The notes under the pieces: generated by a model
Told to the model about the DNA's origin: nothing
What the model saw: the letters and a program-made list of their open reading frames with translations, nothing else
The model's database searches: none
From: Candidatus Aminicenantota bacterium
GTDB lineage: Bacteria; Acidobacteriota; Aminicenantia; Aminicenantales; Saccharicenantaceae
Direction of reading: 5' to 3'
Assembly: GCA_022867105.1 (NCBI GenBank)
Contig: JALHVH010000181.1
Span: 1-8,062, forward strand
DNA length: 8,062 bases
Made by a program: the position numbers and the translations under genes
Shown here: in pieces, positions 1-5,473 of the stretch
Layout of the letters: each line of letters opens with the position of its first letter
How positions within the stretch are numbered: position 1 is the first letter of the stretch

Positions 1-1
1 C

Positions 2-457
2 GAAAGCTACTTCGTTGCCGCCCGGATCGCCGCCGCCCCGGAGGTCCGGAGCCTCCTCCGGACGCTCCCGCCCGAAGACCTTTCCCGGCTCCTGGCGGCG
101 CTCGCCCGCTTCCTCGTCTTCGCCCACAACCAGGGCATCCTCCATCACGACCTTTCGGACGGGAACGTCCTCGTCCGGTCTTCCCGCCCCGGCGCATATG
201 ATCTCTTCCTCATCGATACCAATCGCATCCGCGTCCGCCGCGAGATTTCGCTCCTCGGCCGCGTCCGGAATCTCGTGCGGCTCGGAGTCCCCCCGGCCTA
301 CCAGGACGATTTCCTCCGGCTTTACCTCAACAACAGGCGCGGCGCCCGTGCCCTCCGTCTTTGGTACCGGTTGAACAAGCAGGGGTATACGGGCTTTGGT
401 GCCATCAAGAGAGCGCTCCGGATGAAAAGGCTGGCCGAGCGGCTGGGGATCCAGTGA
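2..457 (+). CDS. Lipopolysaccharide (Kdo/WaaP-type) kinase, C-terminal part
   Basis: This is the last 151 residues of a protein whose start lies left of the window. It carries the catalytic half of a eukaryotic-like kinase fold. The catalytic loop reads HHDLSDGNVLV at visible residues 48-58, with Asp50 as catalytic base and Asn55 as metal ligand. The metal-binding strand follows as LFLIDTNRIRV, with Asp72 in the place of the DFG aspartate. The spacing and the 'ID-x-N-R' form fit the Kdo kinase/WaaP/InaA family, which phosphorylates inner-core sugars of lipopolysaccharide on the cytoplasmic side of the inner membrane. A basic helical tail (KRALRMKRLAERL) closes the protein. The stop is one base before the next ATG, so the gene is in an operon with the hydrolase-like gene downstream. 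The exact substrate cannot be told; another RIO/ABC1-like small-molecule kinase is possible but less likely. Confidence 0.8.
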   Translation, partial: ESYFVAARIAAAPEVRSLLRTLPPEDLSRLLAALARFLVFAHNQGILHHDLSDGNVLVRSSRPGAYDLFLIDTNRIRVRREISLLGRVRNLVRLGVPPAYQDDFLRLYLNNRRGARALRLWYRLNKQGYTGFGAIKRALRMKRLAERLGIQ

Positions 458-458
458 C

Positions 459-1793
459 ATGAGCTTCCCGTTCGAATGGAACCCGTATGCCGACCAGCCG
501 CACAACGTGGCCCCCCGGTCCGAGCGCTTCCGCCACCACCTTCGCCACGCCGGAAGCTATTTCGCCATCGCCGGCGCCAACCTCCGCCGGCTCGTTCCCG
601 GCCTCCGGCGTTACCGGCGTTACATGAAGGAGATGCACCGCGTCCCCGTCCTGATCGGCCCGGGCGCGATGAGCTGCGCCGTTTCTCCGGCCGGCCCGAA
701 GGACGCAGAAGCGCTCGACCTCCTCGCCGAAACCGGCGTCGGACACACGCGCGTCCGCATCCCTTCCTGGGAGCGCGGAAAGCTCGCGGAGCACGAGGTC
801 TTCGTCCGCGCCCTCCGGGGCCGCGGCTTCGAAGTCACGCTGGCCCTCCTCCAGCGCCGCTCCGACGTTCTCGAACCCGACTCCTGGCGCGCCTTCCTCG
901 AGGAGGTCTTCAGCCGCTTCGCCCCCCTCGTCTCGACCTTCGAGATCGGGCACGCCTGGAACAGGACGAAGTGGGGCGTCTGGGACCACCGGGAATACCT
1001 CCGCCTTGCCGGGCCGGCGTTCGAGATCGCCTCCCGCTTCGGCGCGAAGCTGGCCGGGCCGGCCGTGATCGATTTCGAGTTCCATCTCTATCCCGTGACC
1101 CTGCCGCGCCTCCCCTTCGACAAGGTCACCTCGCACCTCTACGTCGACAGGATGGGTGCTCCGGAGAACAGGCAATTCGGCTGGAGTGCCGTGAAGAAGC
1201 TCGCCCTCCTCAAGGCCGCGGTGGACGTGTCGGCGCGCGCCGGCCGCGATGTCTGGATCACGGAGGTCAATTGGCCGATCGCCGGCACCGGCCCCTACTC
1301 GCCGGCCGCGGGCAAGCCCAACGTCACGGAAGAGGAGCAGGCGGACTACCTCGTCCGTTACTACGTCCTCCTCCTGGCGTCCGGACTGGTCGAGCGGATT
1401 ACCTGGTGGCAGTTGGCCGCCCCGGGATACGGCCTCGTGGACAACCGCGAAGAGCCGTGGAGGCGCCGTCCCGCCTTCCACGCTTTCCGGACGCTCCGGG
1501 CCCGGCTCGAGGGAAGTGCCTTCGAAGGCCTGGGGGAGACGGACGCTCCGGCGGACGGCCCTTCGGGCTCCGGACACGACCCCGGGGCTGGAACCGGGGC
1601 CGGCCCCCGGATCTTCCGCTTCCGGAAGAACGGCCGTCCCTTCGCCGTCTGCTGGACGCCGGGATCGCCCGTGGAGCACGTTTTCAAAAGGCGCGTGGAG
1701 GCCGCGTTCGATCGGGGCGGCCGCGAGATCGCCGGCCGGCCGCAAAAGATCGTCATCGACAGGTGCCCGAAATATGTCGACTTCAGCGAATAA
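459..1793 (+). CDS. Glycoside hydrolase-like TIM-barrel protein (clan A type, acid/base residue replaced)
   Basis: A 444-residue protein. Residues about 1-60 form a basic leader (LRRLVPGLRRYRRYMKEMHR) without a clear signal peptide, which suggests a cytoplasmic, perhaps membrane-associated, protein. Residues about 62-350 look like a clan-A (GH39/GH5-like) beta/alpha barrel. Strand 7 reads VWITEVNWP with Glu269 as the expected nucleophile, and strand 8 has the aromatic ITWWQLAAPGYGL. Strand 4 reads FEIGHAWNRTKWG at 161-173, where relatives read FE-x-x-NEPN. The acid/base glutamate therefore aligns with Ala166 and the preceding Asn with His165. A Gly/Pro/Ala-rich linker (about 350-385) leads to a small beta domain ending PKYVDF, like the C-terminal beta-sandwich of GH39-type enzymes. 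It starts one base after the kinase stop and overlaps the next gene by 20 bases. A role on an envelope glycan is inferred from the neighbours. Family assignment is by motif only. Confidence 0.65.
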   Translation: MSFPFEWNPYADQPHNVAPRSERFRHHLRHAGSYFAIAGANLRRLVPGLRRYRRYMKEMHRVPVLIGPGAMSCAVSPAGPKDAEALDLLAETGVGHTRVRIPSWERGKLAEHEVFVRALRGRGFEVTLALLQRRSDVLEPDSWRAFLEEVFSRFAPLVSTFEIGHAWNRTKWGVWDHREYLRLAGPAFEIASRFGAKLAGPAVIDFEFHLYPVTLPRLPFDKVTSHLYVDRMGAPENRQFGWSAVKKLALLKAAVDVSARAGRDVWITEVNWPIAGTGPYSPAAGKPNVTEEEQADYLVRYYVLLLASGLVERITWWQLAAPGYGLVDNREEPWRRRPAFHAFRTLRARLEGSAFEGLGETDAPADGPSGSGHDPGAGTGAGPRIFRFRKNGRPFAVCWTPGSPVEHVFKRRVEAAFDRGGREIAGRPQKIVIDRCPKYVDFSE

Positions 1794-2457
1794 GACCTTC
1801 GACCGCCCCGGGGTCGCAGATTATGAAAAGCGGCGGTACCGGGGCCTCGACCAGAGGCTCGTGGATTTCCGGGAGAAACGGATCCTGCGCCGGATTCTGC
1901 ACGGGCTGAAAAAGGAGGGCGGGCCGGCCTGGGAGCGGGACGGGGCGGCTCTCATCCTTGACGCGCCCTGCGGTTACGGCCGGTTCTCGGGGCTCCTGCT
2001 CGGCGAGGGCGTCCGGCTGGTGTCGAGCGATCTCGCCTTTCCCATGGTGGAGCGGGCGGTTGAGAAAAACGAGGGACCGTGGCATGTCGGCGGCGCGGCG
2101 GCCGATTTCAGGCGGGGACTTCCCTTCAAGCCCGGAGTCTTCGATTATGTCTTCTCGATGCGGCTCTTCCACCACCTCCACGCCGTAGAGGACCGGGAAG
2201 CGGTCCTGCGGGAGTTCGCCCGGGTCGCGAAAGAAGGCGTCATCCTCTCTTTTTACCGGGGGAAAGGTATTCACGCGTTCCAGCGAAAGCTCCGGCGCCT
2301 CTTCAAGAGAACCCAGAGGACGATCAAGATGGTTCCGAGAGCGACCTTTGAGAAAGAAGCGGCCGCGGCAGGCTTCACGATCGAGCGTGTCGTCCCCTTG
2401 TTCCGCGGTATCCACGCCCAGCACATCGCAGTTTTAAAAAAAGTGAGCCGAGGTTAA
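1774..2457 (+). CDS. Class I SAM-dependent methyltransferase
   Basis: A 227-residue Rossmann-fold methyltransferase. Motif I is LILDAPCGYGRFS (residues 60-72), a D-A-P-C-G-x-G variant of the SAM-binding loop. The strand-2 acidic residue is Asp86 in VSSDLAFPMVERA, and motif IV/V is FDYVFSMRLFHHLH followed by a helix and VILSFYR. This is the Methyltransf_11/25 pattern for small-molecule or sugar/lipid methylation; no target-recognition domain is present. The ATG at 1774 lies inside the end of the hydrolase-like gene (20-base overlap), implying translational coupling. The ribosome site is weak (an AGG about 10 bases upstream), and no later ATG before motif I is available. The outer-membrane protein gene starts two bases after the stop's last base. 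The acceptor is unknown; an O-methylation of an envelope sugar, or of a product of the neighbouring enzymes, is inferred from context only. Confidence 0.8.
   Translation: MSTSANKTFDRPGVADYEKRRYRGLDQRLVDFREKRILRRILHGLKKEGGPAWERDGAALILDAPCGYGRFSGLLLGEGVRLVSSDLAFPMVERAVEKNEGPWHVGGAAADFRRGLPFKPGVFDYVFSMRLFHHLHAVEDREAVLREFARVAKEGVILSFYRGKGIHAFQRKLRRLFKRTQRTIKMVPRATFEKEAAAAGFTIERVVPLFRGIHAQHIAVLKKVSRG
2450..2453 (+). promoter_or_regulatory. Ribosome binding site deciding the start of the SH3b/barrel gene
   Basis: GAGG lies 5 bases before the ATG at 2459 and 14 bases before the in-frame ATG at 2468, so the first ATG is preferred. The site sits inside the last codons of the methyltransferase gene. 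Confidence 0.5.
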
Positions 2458-2458
2458 C

Positions 2459-3649
2459 ATGAGAACCATGACAAAAAGGACGATCTTCGTTTTTCTCATC
2501 CTCCTGACCATCCTGCCGGCTTTGGCGTCTCAGGAAAAGCCGGCCGCGACCTTCAAGATCAAGGTGACGGCGGAGCAGGCCAACATCCGCGATACCCCGG
2601 ATATCGGGAGCCCCATCGTCCAGCAGCTGCCCGAGGGCACGGTCCTCGAGGCCGAGAAGAAAGCGGGCGAGTGGTACATGGTCCGCTTCACCCGCGACGA
2701 CGGGCTCGTCGCCCGCGGCTACATCCACGAGAGCCTTGTCGAAGCCCTCGAGCCCGTAAAGAAAGAAAGATTGCTTCCGGTGAAGACCAGAGAGGCGGGC
2801 GCCGGACTTAAGGCGGAGACGGTCCGGACAGAAGAAAGGCCGGTCGTTCCGGAAGAACAGTCCGCGGCCGAGTCCCCCGGGGCAAAGACCTTCGGCTTTT
2901 CCATCCTGGGCGGCGCGAACTACGCGGCCGTGGGCGACCTCAACACCGGGGCCCATGGGTGGGCCGATTATTACGGCGCCCTGCTGGGAACGCAGGGCAA
3001 AGGCGGATCCGCGGGGCTCCATCTGACCTACATTCTGGGCGTGGAGCTCTCCTACAGCCTCACGCCCGGCCTATGCCTGGTCGTTGGGGCGGACTATTTC
3101 TCCGGCCGGCGCTCGAGCCGTGTGGATTTCGCGGCCGGGGACCTGCCAGACGCCATCGTCACCAGGCCCAGGGTCCAGGCCGTGCCCGTCAAAATCGGGA
3201 TCGCCTTCTATCCGCTGCCCTTCCTCTACGTCAAGGGCACGCTCCAATATATTTTTACCAAGGCCGACTACCTCTACCGCTTCGAGAAGGGGGCGTTCTG
3301 GCAGGAGTGGCAGGGGGGCGCCAACGCCAACGGCCTGGGCTGGGGGGCCGCGGCCGGCGGCGAATGGGAGTTCTATCCAGGCCTCTTCCTGGTGGGCGAA
3401 GCCGATTTCCGGTTCGCTAAATTCGGCGGCTTTACGGGCAAGGACATCTCGACCAACTCCGACGGTGAATCCTACACCGAACAGGGAACGCTCTATTACT
3501 TTTTGGTCAAGGCCGGCAGCCACGGGGATTTCCCGTTCGTCATCATCCGCCGCGACATGCCGACCGAAGCGCGCTTCAGCGACCCGCGCGAGGCCATTGT
3601 CAACTTTTCGGGGATGTCGCTCAAGGCCGGGATCAGGGTCCGGTTTTGA
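2459..3649 (+). CDS. Exported SH3b-domain protein with C-terminal outer-membrane beta-barrel
   Basis: A 396-residue protein. Residues 1-23 are a signal peptide: a Lys/Arg start, the hydrophobic stretch IFVFLILLTILPA, and a likely cut after ALA. Residues about 32-97 are a bacterial SH3 domain, with the typical ANIRDTPDIGSPIVQQLPEG and later GEWYMVRF and GYIHESLVE. A charged, flexible linker (about 98-140) leads to a barrel-like region of alternating strands rich in Tyr, Gly and Phe (for example LGVELSYSLTPGLCLVVGADY and GLFLVGEADFRFAKFGGF). It ends ...SLKAGIRVRF, and a final Phe is the usual beta-signal of outer-membrane proteins. An 8-10 strand barrel is likely from its length. The SH3b part would sit in the periplasm and could hold peptidoglycan; this is inference. 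It is separated by one base from the methyltransferase stop, so it is the probable last gene of the envelope operon. No close named homologue is recognised. Confidence 0.75.
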   Translation: MRTMTKRTIFVFLILLTILPALASQEKPAATFKIKVTAEQANIRDTPDIGSPIVQQLPEGTVLEAEKKAGEWYMVRFTRDDGLVARGYIHESLVEALEPVKKERLLPVKTREAGAGLKAETVRTEERPVVPEEQSAAESPGAKTFGFSILGGANYAAVGDLNTGAHGWADYYGALLGTQGKGGSAGLHLTYILGVELSYSLTPGLCLVVGADYFSGRRSSRVDFAAGDLPDAIVTRPRVQAVPVKIGIAFYPLPFLYVKGTLQYIFTKADYLYRFEKGAFWQEWQGGANANGLGWGAAAGGEWEFYPGLFLVGEADFRFAKFGGFTGKDISTNSDGESYTEQGTLYYFLVKAGSHGDFPFVIIRRDMPTEARFSDPREAIVNFSGMSLKAGIRVRF

Positions 3650-3850
3650 CCGGCGCCTTGACTCTTTTTGCGCGTCAGGCCCCGAGAAAAAAAGTCCTCA
3701 ATGACCGTCCTCTCTTGTGATGCGCGGAAGCAGGAAAGGCAGTACGTCGTGGCCATGCTCTCCATGCATCATAAACGGGTCTTCATCAAGCCCCTCTGCT
3801 AAGGGCCAAACAGTTTGCGATGTTATTGCGGCTACCGCTTAGATATTAAT

Positions 3851-3893
3851 CCCCCCAACCCCCTTGGACAATAAAGGGGGGGGCGGAGTGGGG
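3851..3893. repeat. C-block/G-block palindromic element
   Basis: CCCCCTT (3859-3865) pairs exactly with AAGGGGG (3874-3880) around an 8-base loop. An outer CCCCCC block (3851-3856) can pair with the G-rich tail (GTGGGG, 3888-3893). There is no T-tract after it on the + strand, so it is not a standard terminator for the upstream gene. The double C-block then G-block layout resembles dispersed, non-coding palindromic repeats seen in several bacterial phyla. Membership of a repeat family cannot be shown from one copy. Both strands have G-runs and might form quadruplexes. Confidence 0.55.
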
Positions 3894-3972
3894 TCTGCGT
3901 CGCCGGAATGGTCGGTCGAAGGGCGGAGCGGCTTGAATTGTGTTTGGGTCTTGTGTCATCATAAGCGGCAAC

Positions 3973-3977
3973 GGAGG
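3973..3977 (+). promoter_or_regulatory. Strong Shine-Dalgarno site of the DUF1573 gene
   Basis: GGAGG lies 5 bases before the ATG at 3983, within a longer purine run GGAGGAAGG. It is the most complete ribosome site in the window and fixes the start. Confidence 0.8.
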
Positions 3978-3982
3978 AAGGC

Positions 3983-4765
3983 ATGAGGAACAAAAAAACG
4001 TGGGTCCTAACGGCTGTCATCCTGGGCGTTATCGGCATCGTTCTCCCGGCCTCTGCCGCCGGCAAGCAGGCCCGGGCGAAGTTCAAAGAGGAAGCCTGGG
4101 ACTTCGGCAAGGTCAAGCAGGGTGAGATCTTGACTCACGAGTTCGTTTTCACGAACGAGGGCGACGCCCCGCTCGTCATCGAGAAGGTCGCCACGTCGTG
4201 CGGCTGCGCGGCCGCCCTGGCCTCCGAGGAAAAGATCGGGCCGGGGAAGCCAGGCAGGATCAAGGCTTCTTTCGACTCGAGGGGATACTCGGGCACGATC
4301 GTCAAGTACGTCTATGTCGAATCGAACGACGCCGGCGCCTCCCGGCGGGAACTCAGCCTCAGGGCTGAGATCGAAGTCCCGCCCCAGCCGCGGATCGAGC
4401 TCAGCGCCTACAACATCGACCTGGGGCTGAGCCTGGAAGGCGAAGAGGCGTCGACCCGCGTCGCGATCAAGAACCCCGGCGAGCTCGAGCTTTCGATCGA
4501 GATCGCCCACCCGGAGTTCAAGTTCCTGGCGAACGGCAAGCCGGCCGTGTTCCCCCTGAAGATCGCCGCCGGAAAGGAGCTCGGCCTCGAGGTCCGGCTC
4601 CCGTCGCAGAACAAGATCGGGACCTTACGCGATTACGTCCTGATCAAGTCCAACGACCCGGTGAGGTCCACGCTGTCCATCTACATCAGCCGTTACGTCA
4701 TCACCCGGGAGGCCCTCAGGGAGCTGTTCAAGAAGTACGGAAAATTATTGGAAGAAAAGGAATAG
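3983..4765 (+). CDS. Exported DUF1573 (Ig-like) protein
   Basis: A 260-residue protein. Residues 1-26 are a signal peptide: basic RNKK, the hydrophobic VLTAVILGVIGIVLPA, and a cut near ASAA. The first domain (about 32-128) is a clear DUF1573 unit. It has the signature WDFGKVKQGE (39-48), FTNEGDAPLVIEKV (56-69) and the conserved SCGC with Cys73 and Cys75. A second, related Ig-like unit (about 132-230, PRIELSAYNIDLGLSLEGEE and KNPGELELSIE) lacks the cysteines. A charged helix (REALRELFKKYGKLLEEKE) ends the protein. The family is common in Bacteroidota and Acidobacteriota and has ASH/HYDIN-like folds; its molecular role is not settled. It stands alone with long spacers on both sides, so it is probably transcribed by itself. 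No lipoprotein cysteine is seen, so a soluble periplasmic protein is inferred. Confidence 0.85.
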   Translation: MRNKKTWVLTAVILGVIGIVLPASAAGKQARAKFKEEAWDFGKVKQGEILTHEFVFTNEGDAPLVIEKVATSCGCAAALASEEKIGPGKPGRIKASFDSRGYSGTIVKYVYVESNDAGASRRELSLRAEIEVPPQPRIELSAYNIDLGLSLEGEEASTRVAIKNPGELELSIEIAHPEFKFLANGKPAVFPLKIAAGKELGLEVRLPSQNKIGTLRDYVLIKSNDPVRSTLSIYISRYVITREALRELFKKYGKLLEEKE

Positions 4766-4803
4766 GCGCGACCGGAAGACATCCTGTAATGTAACCGCAG
4801 GCG

Positions 4804-4858
4804 CTGTCGCCGCAGCCTTCAGCCGGAGAAAGACACAGCCCAAAGGCTGCGACGACAG
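4804..4858. repeat. 16-base inverted repeat with 23-base spacer
   Basis: CTGTCGCCGCAGCCTT (4804-4819) and AAGGCTGCGACGACAG (4843-4858) are inverted copies with one mismatch. The right arm abuts the gene remnant. No T-tract follows, so it is a poor intrinsic terminator for the DUF1573 gene 38 bases upstream. It may be the end of a small mobile or REP-like element. Confidence 0.65.
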
Positions 4859-4959
4859 GCGACGGCACCACCCTCCAGGTCGCCGATCTGTTCGTCCAGG
4901 CCATCGCCTCGAAGAAGATCGGGGACCTCAAGATCAAGCACTGGGGCGAATACGAATGA
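4855..4959 (+). pseudogene. 3' remnant of an unidentified protein gene
   Basis: The frame ending at the TGA 4957-4959 is open back to a TAA at 4792-4794 but has no ATG or GTG start. Its last 33 or so codons, beginning GDGTTLQVADLFVQAIASKK and ending LKIKHWGEYE, read like a folded protein tail: a polar turn, an amphipathic helix, then a strand. Third codon positions there are nearly all G or C, as in the real genes around it. Upstream of about 4855 the frame turns into unprotein-like sequence at the inverted repeat. I read this as the 3' end of a gene whose body was lost. I do not recognise the family. A non-ATG small protein from CTG 4804 is an unlikely alternative. Confidence 0.45.
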
Positions 4960-5000
4960 AAGGGGACGCGTACCTGTGGTACGTGTCCCCTTTCTTTTCT
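4959..5000 (+). terminator. Strong hairpin with T-rich tail: terminator or REP-type palindrome
   Basis: AAAGGGGACGCGTACC (4959-4974) pairs with GGTACGTGTCCCCTTT (4978-4993) over 16 positions with one G-U pair and a 3-base TGT loop. CTTTTCT follows at once. It starts at the stop codon of the gene remnant. The fold is right for a rho-independent terminator. The GGGGAC...GTCCCC arms also resemble REP palindromes spread by RAYT-type (Y1) transposases, so both readings are open. It would insulate the usp-dprA-topA unit from upstream transcription. Confidence 0.65.
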
Positions 5001-5069
5001 CTGATGGGCTGGGTGACTGATAAAAACGCGGGCCTTCGAGCGTCTTATAAAAGGGACAGGAACCGACTG

Positions 5070-5078
5070 TGTTAGAAT
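5070..5078 (+). promoter_or_regulatory. Possible extended -10 promoter of usp-dprA-topA
   Basis: TGT-TAGAAT is an extended -10 element (TG at 5070-5071, hexamer 5073-5078). No good -35 box lies 17 bases upstream (AAAGGG). The start point would be near 5085, leaving a leader of about 20 bases with AGGAG at 5093-5097, six bases from the ATG. It lies after the strong hairpin, in the place where a promoter is needed. Confidence 0.4.
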
Positions 5079-5103
5079 CGACAGGTCTAAAAAGGAGAGG
5101 GAC

Positions 5104-5463
5104 ATGACCTATTCGGTGAAGAACATCCTTTGGGCGACGGACTTTTCCGCCGAAGCGACGAACGCCCTGGCCTACGCGGCCCTGTTCGCAAAGACCTGCC
5201 GTGCCGGTCTTTCGGCGATCCACGTCCAACCCGAGCCGGAGCCGGCCCTCCTGGAGTCTCGCCCGGCGCTTCTCGAGGACATCTACAGGCAGGCCGGGGT
5301 CAACCTGGGCAAGGCCAGGAAACGGCTCGACGACCTGATCGCCATCTCGACCACCACGCATTCGAAGCTGGCGAGGTTCTTCCTGGGCAGCAACACCGAG
5401 CGGGTCATTTCCTTCTCCGAGGTCCCGGTCTTCGCCATCCCCGCCGCCTGCAGTGAAGGCTGA
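5104..5463 (+). CDS. Universal stress protein family, short and internally deleted
   Basis: A 119-residue protein; single-domain Usp proteins are usually about 140-160. The N-terminus is typical: KNILWATDFSAEATNALAYA, with Asp13 in the nucleotide-binding position, then the second strand GLSAIHVQPE. The C-terminal hallmark is also visible: LIAISTTTHSKLARFFLGSNTERVI then VPVFAIP. Helix 3 (KARKRLDD, 70-77) runs straight into the DLIAIS strand, so the usual fourth strand and helix (about 30-35 residues) are absent. The ATP motif G-x2-G-x9-G(S/T) is degraded: the first two glycines align with Thr85 and Lys88, and only G95-S96 remains. It probably does not bind ATP in the standard way. It has a good ribosome site and sits 10 bases before dprA, so it is likely co-transcribed. 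It could be functional as a reduced dimer partner or be decaying. Confidence 0.7.
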   Translation: MTYSVKNILWATDFSAEATNALAYAALFAKTCRAGLSAIHVQPEPEPALLESRPALLEDIYRQAGVNLGKARKRLDDLIAISTTTHSKLARFFLGSNTERVISFSEVPVFAIPAACSEG

Positions 5464-5466
5464 GGG
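5462..5466 (+). promoter_or_regulatory. Ribosome binding site deciding the dprA start
   Basis: GAGGG ends 7 bases before the ATG at 5474, within a purine run. An in-frame GTG at 5453 has no such site before it (CCGCCGCCTGCA) and overlaps the stress-protein gene. The ATG is preferred. Confidence 0.6.
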
Positions 5467-5473
5467 AAGAGGG

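Larger units (their letters stand above)
3650..3982 (+). other. 333-base intergenic region without a convincing gene
   Basis: No reading frame here shows coding character. A 33-codon ATG frame at 3701-3802 has no ribosome site and no recognisable motif. Just after the upstream stop, an AT-rich imperfect stem (GACTCTTTTT at 3660-3669 against AAAAAAAGTC at 3687-3696) could help end transcription, but it is not a classical terminator. The main structure is the C-block/G-block palindrome near 3851-3893. A weak promoter candidate for the downstream gene is TTGAAT at 3933-3938, with a poor -10 near 3957-3964. Base composition is less GC-rich in 3690-3850 than in the flanking genes. Confidence 0.5.
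4766..5103 (+). other. 338-base intergenic region with repeats, gene remnant and promoter
   Basis: The spacer is a mosaic. From left to right it has a 16-base inverted repeat, a stretch of about 105 bases with coding-like composition that ends in TGA, a 16-base-pair hairpin followed by a T-rich tract, a degenerate half-copy of that hairpin arm, and a promoter-like site for the stress-protein gene. The separate parts are listed on their own. The pattern suggests an old insertion or deletion that removed most of a gene. Confidence 0.55.

Noticed and set aside
405..1745. 446-codon open frame on the - strand opposite the hydrolase-like gene
   Set aside because: The product is a low-complexity mix of Gly, Glu, Arg and Ala with no domain pattern; the + strand frame has clear TIM-barrel motifs.
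1249..1773. Longer start for the methyltransferase from the ATG at 1249
   Set aside because: The extra 175 residues are Ser/Arg/Pro-rich shadow sequence of the hydrolase-like gene; the methyltransferase fold begins after the ATG at 1774.
476..1909. 477-codon + strand frame shifted against the hydrolase-like gene
   Set aside because: Arg/Pro-rich product of a shifted GC-rich frame, without motifs or a plausible ribosome site.
3660..3696. AT-rich stem after the SH3b-barrel gene as a terminator
   Set aside because: A 10-base stem with one mismatch and a 17-base loop, with no T-tract after it; too weak to list as a terminator.
3701..3802. 33-codon ATG frame in the first spacer
   Set aside because: No ribosome site, no hydrophobic or motif pattern, and codon choice unlike the neighbouring genes.
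3690..3850. Possible tRNA or small RNA in the less GC-rich spacer
   Set aside because: No cloverleaf, T-loop (GGTTCRA-type) or CCA end could be found on either strand.
5453..5473. GTG at 5453 as the dprA start
   Set aside because: It overlaps the stress-protein gene and has no ribosome site; the ATG at 5474 has GAGGG at good spacing.
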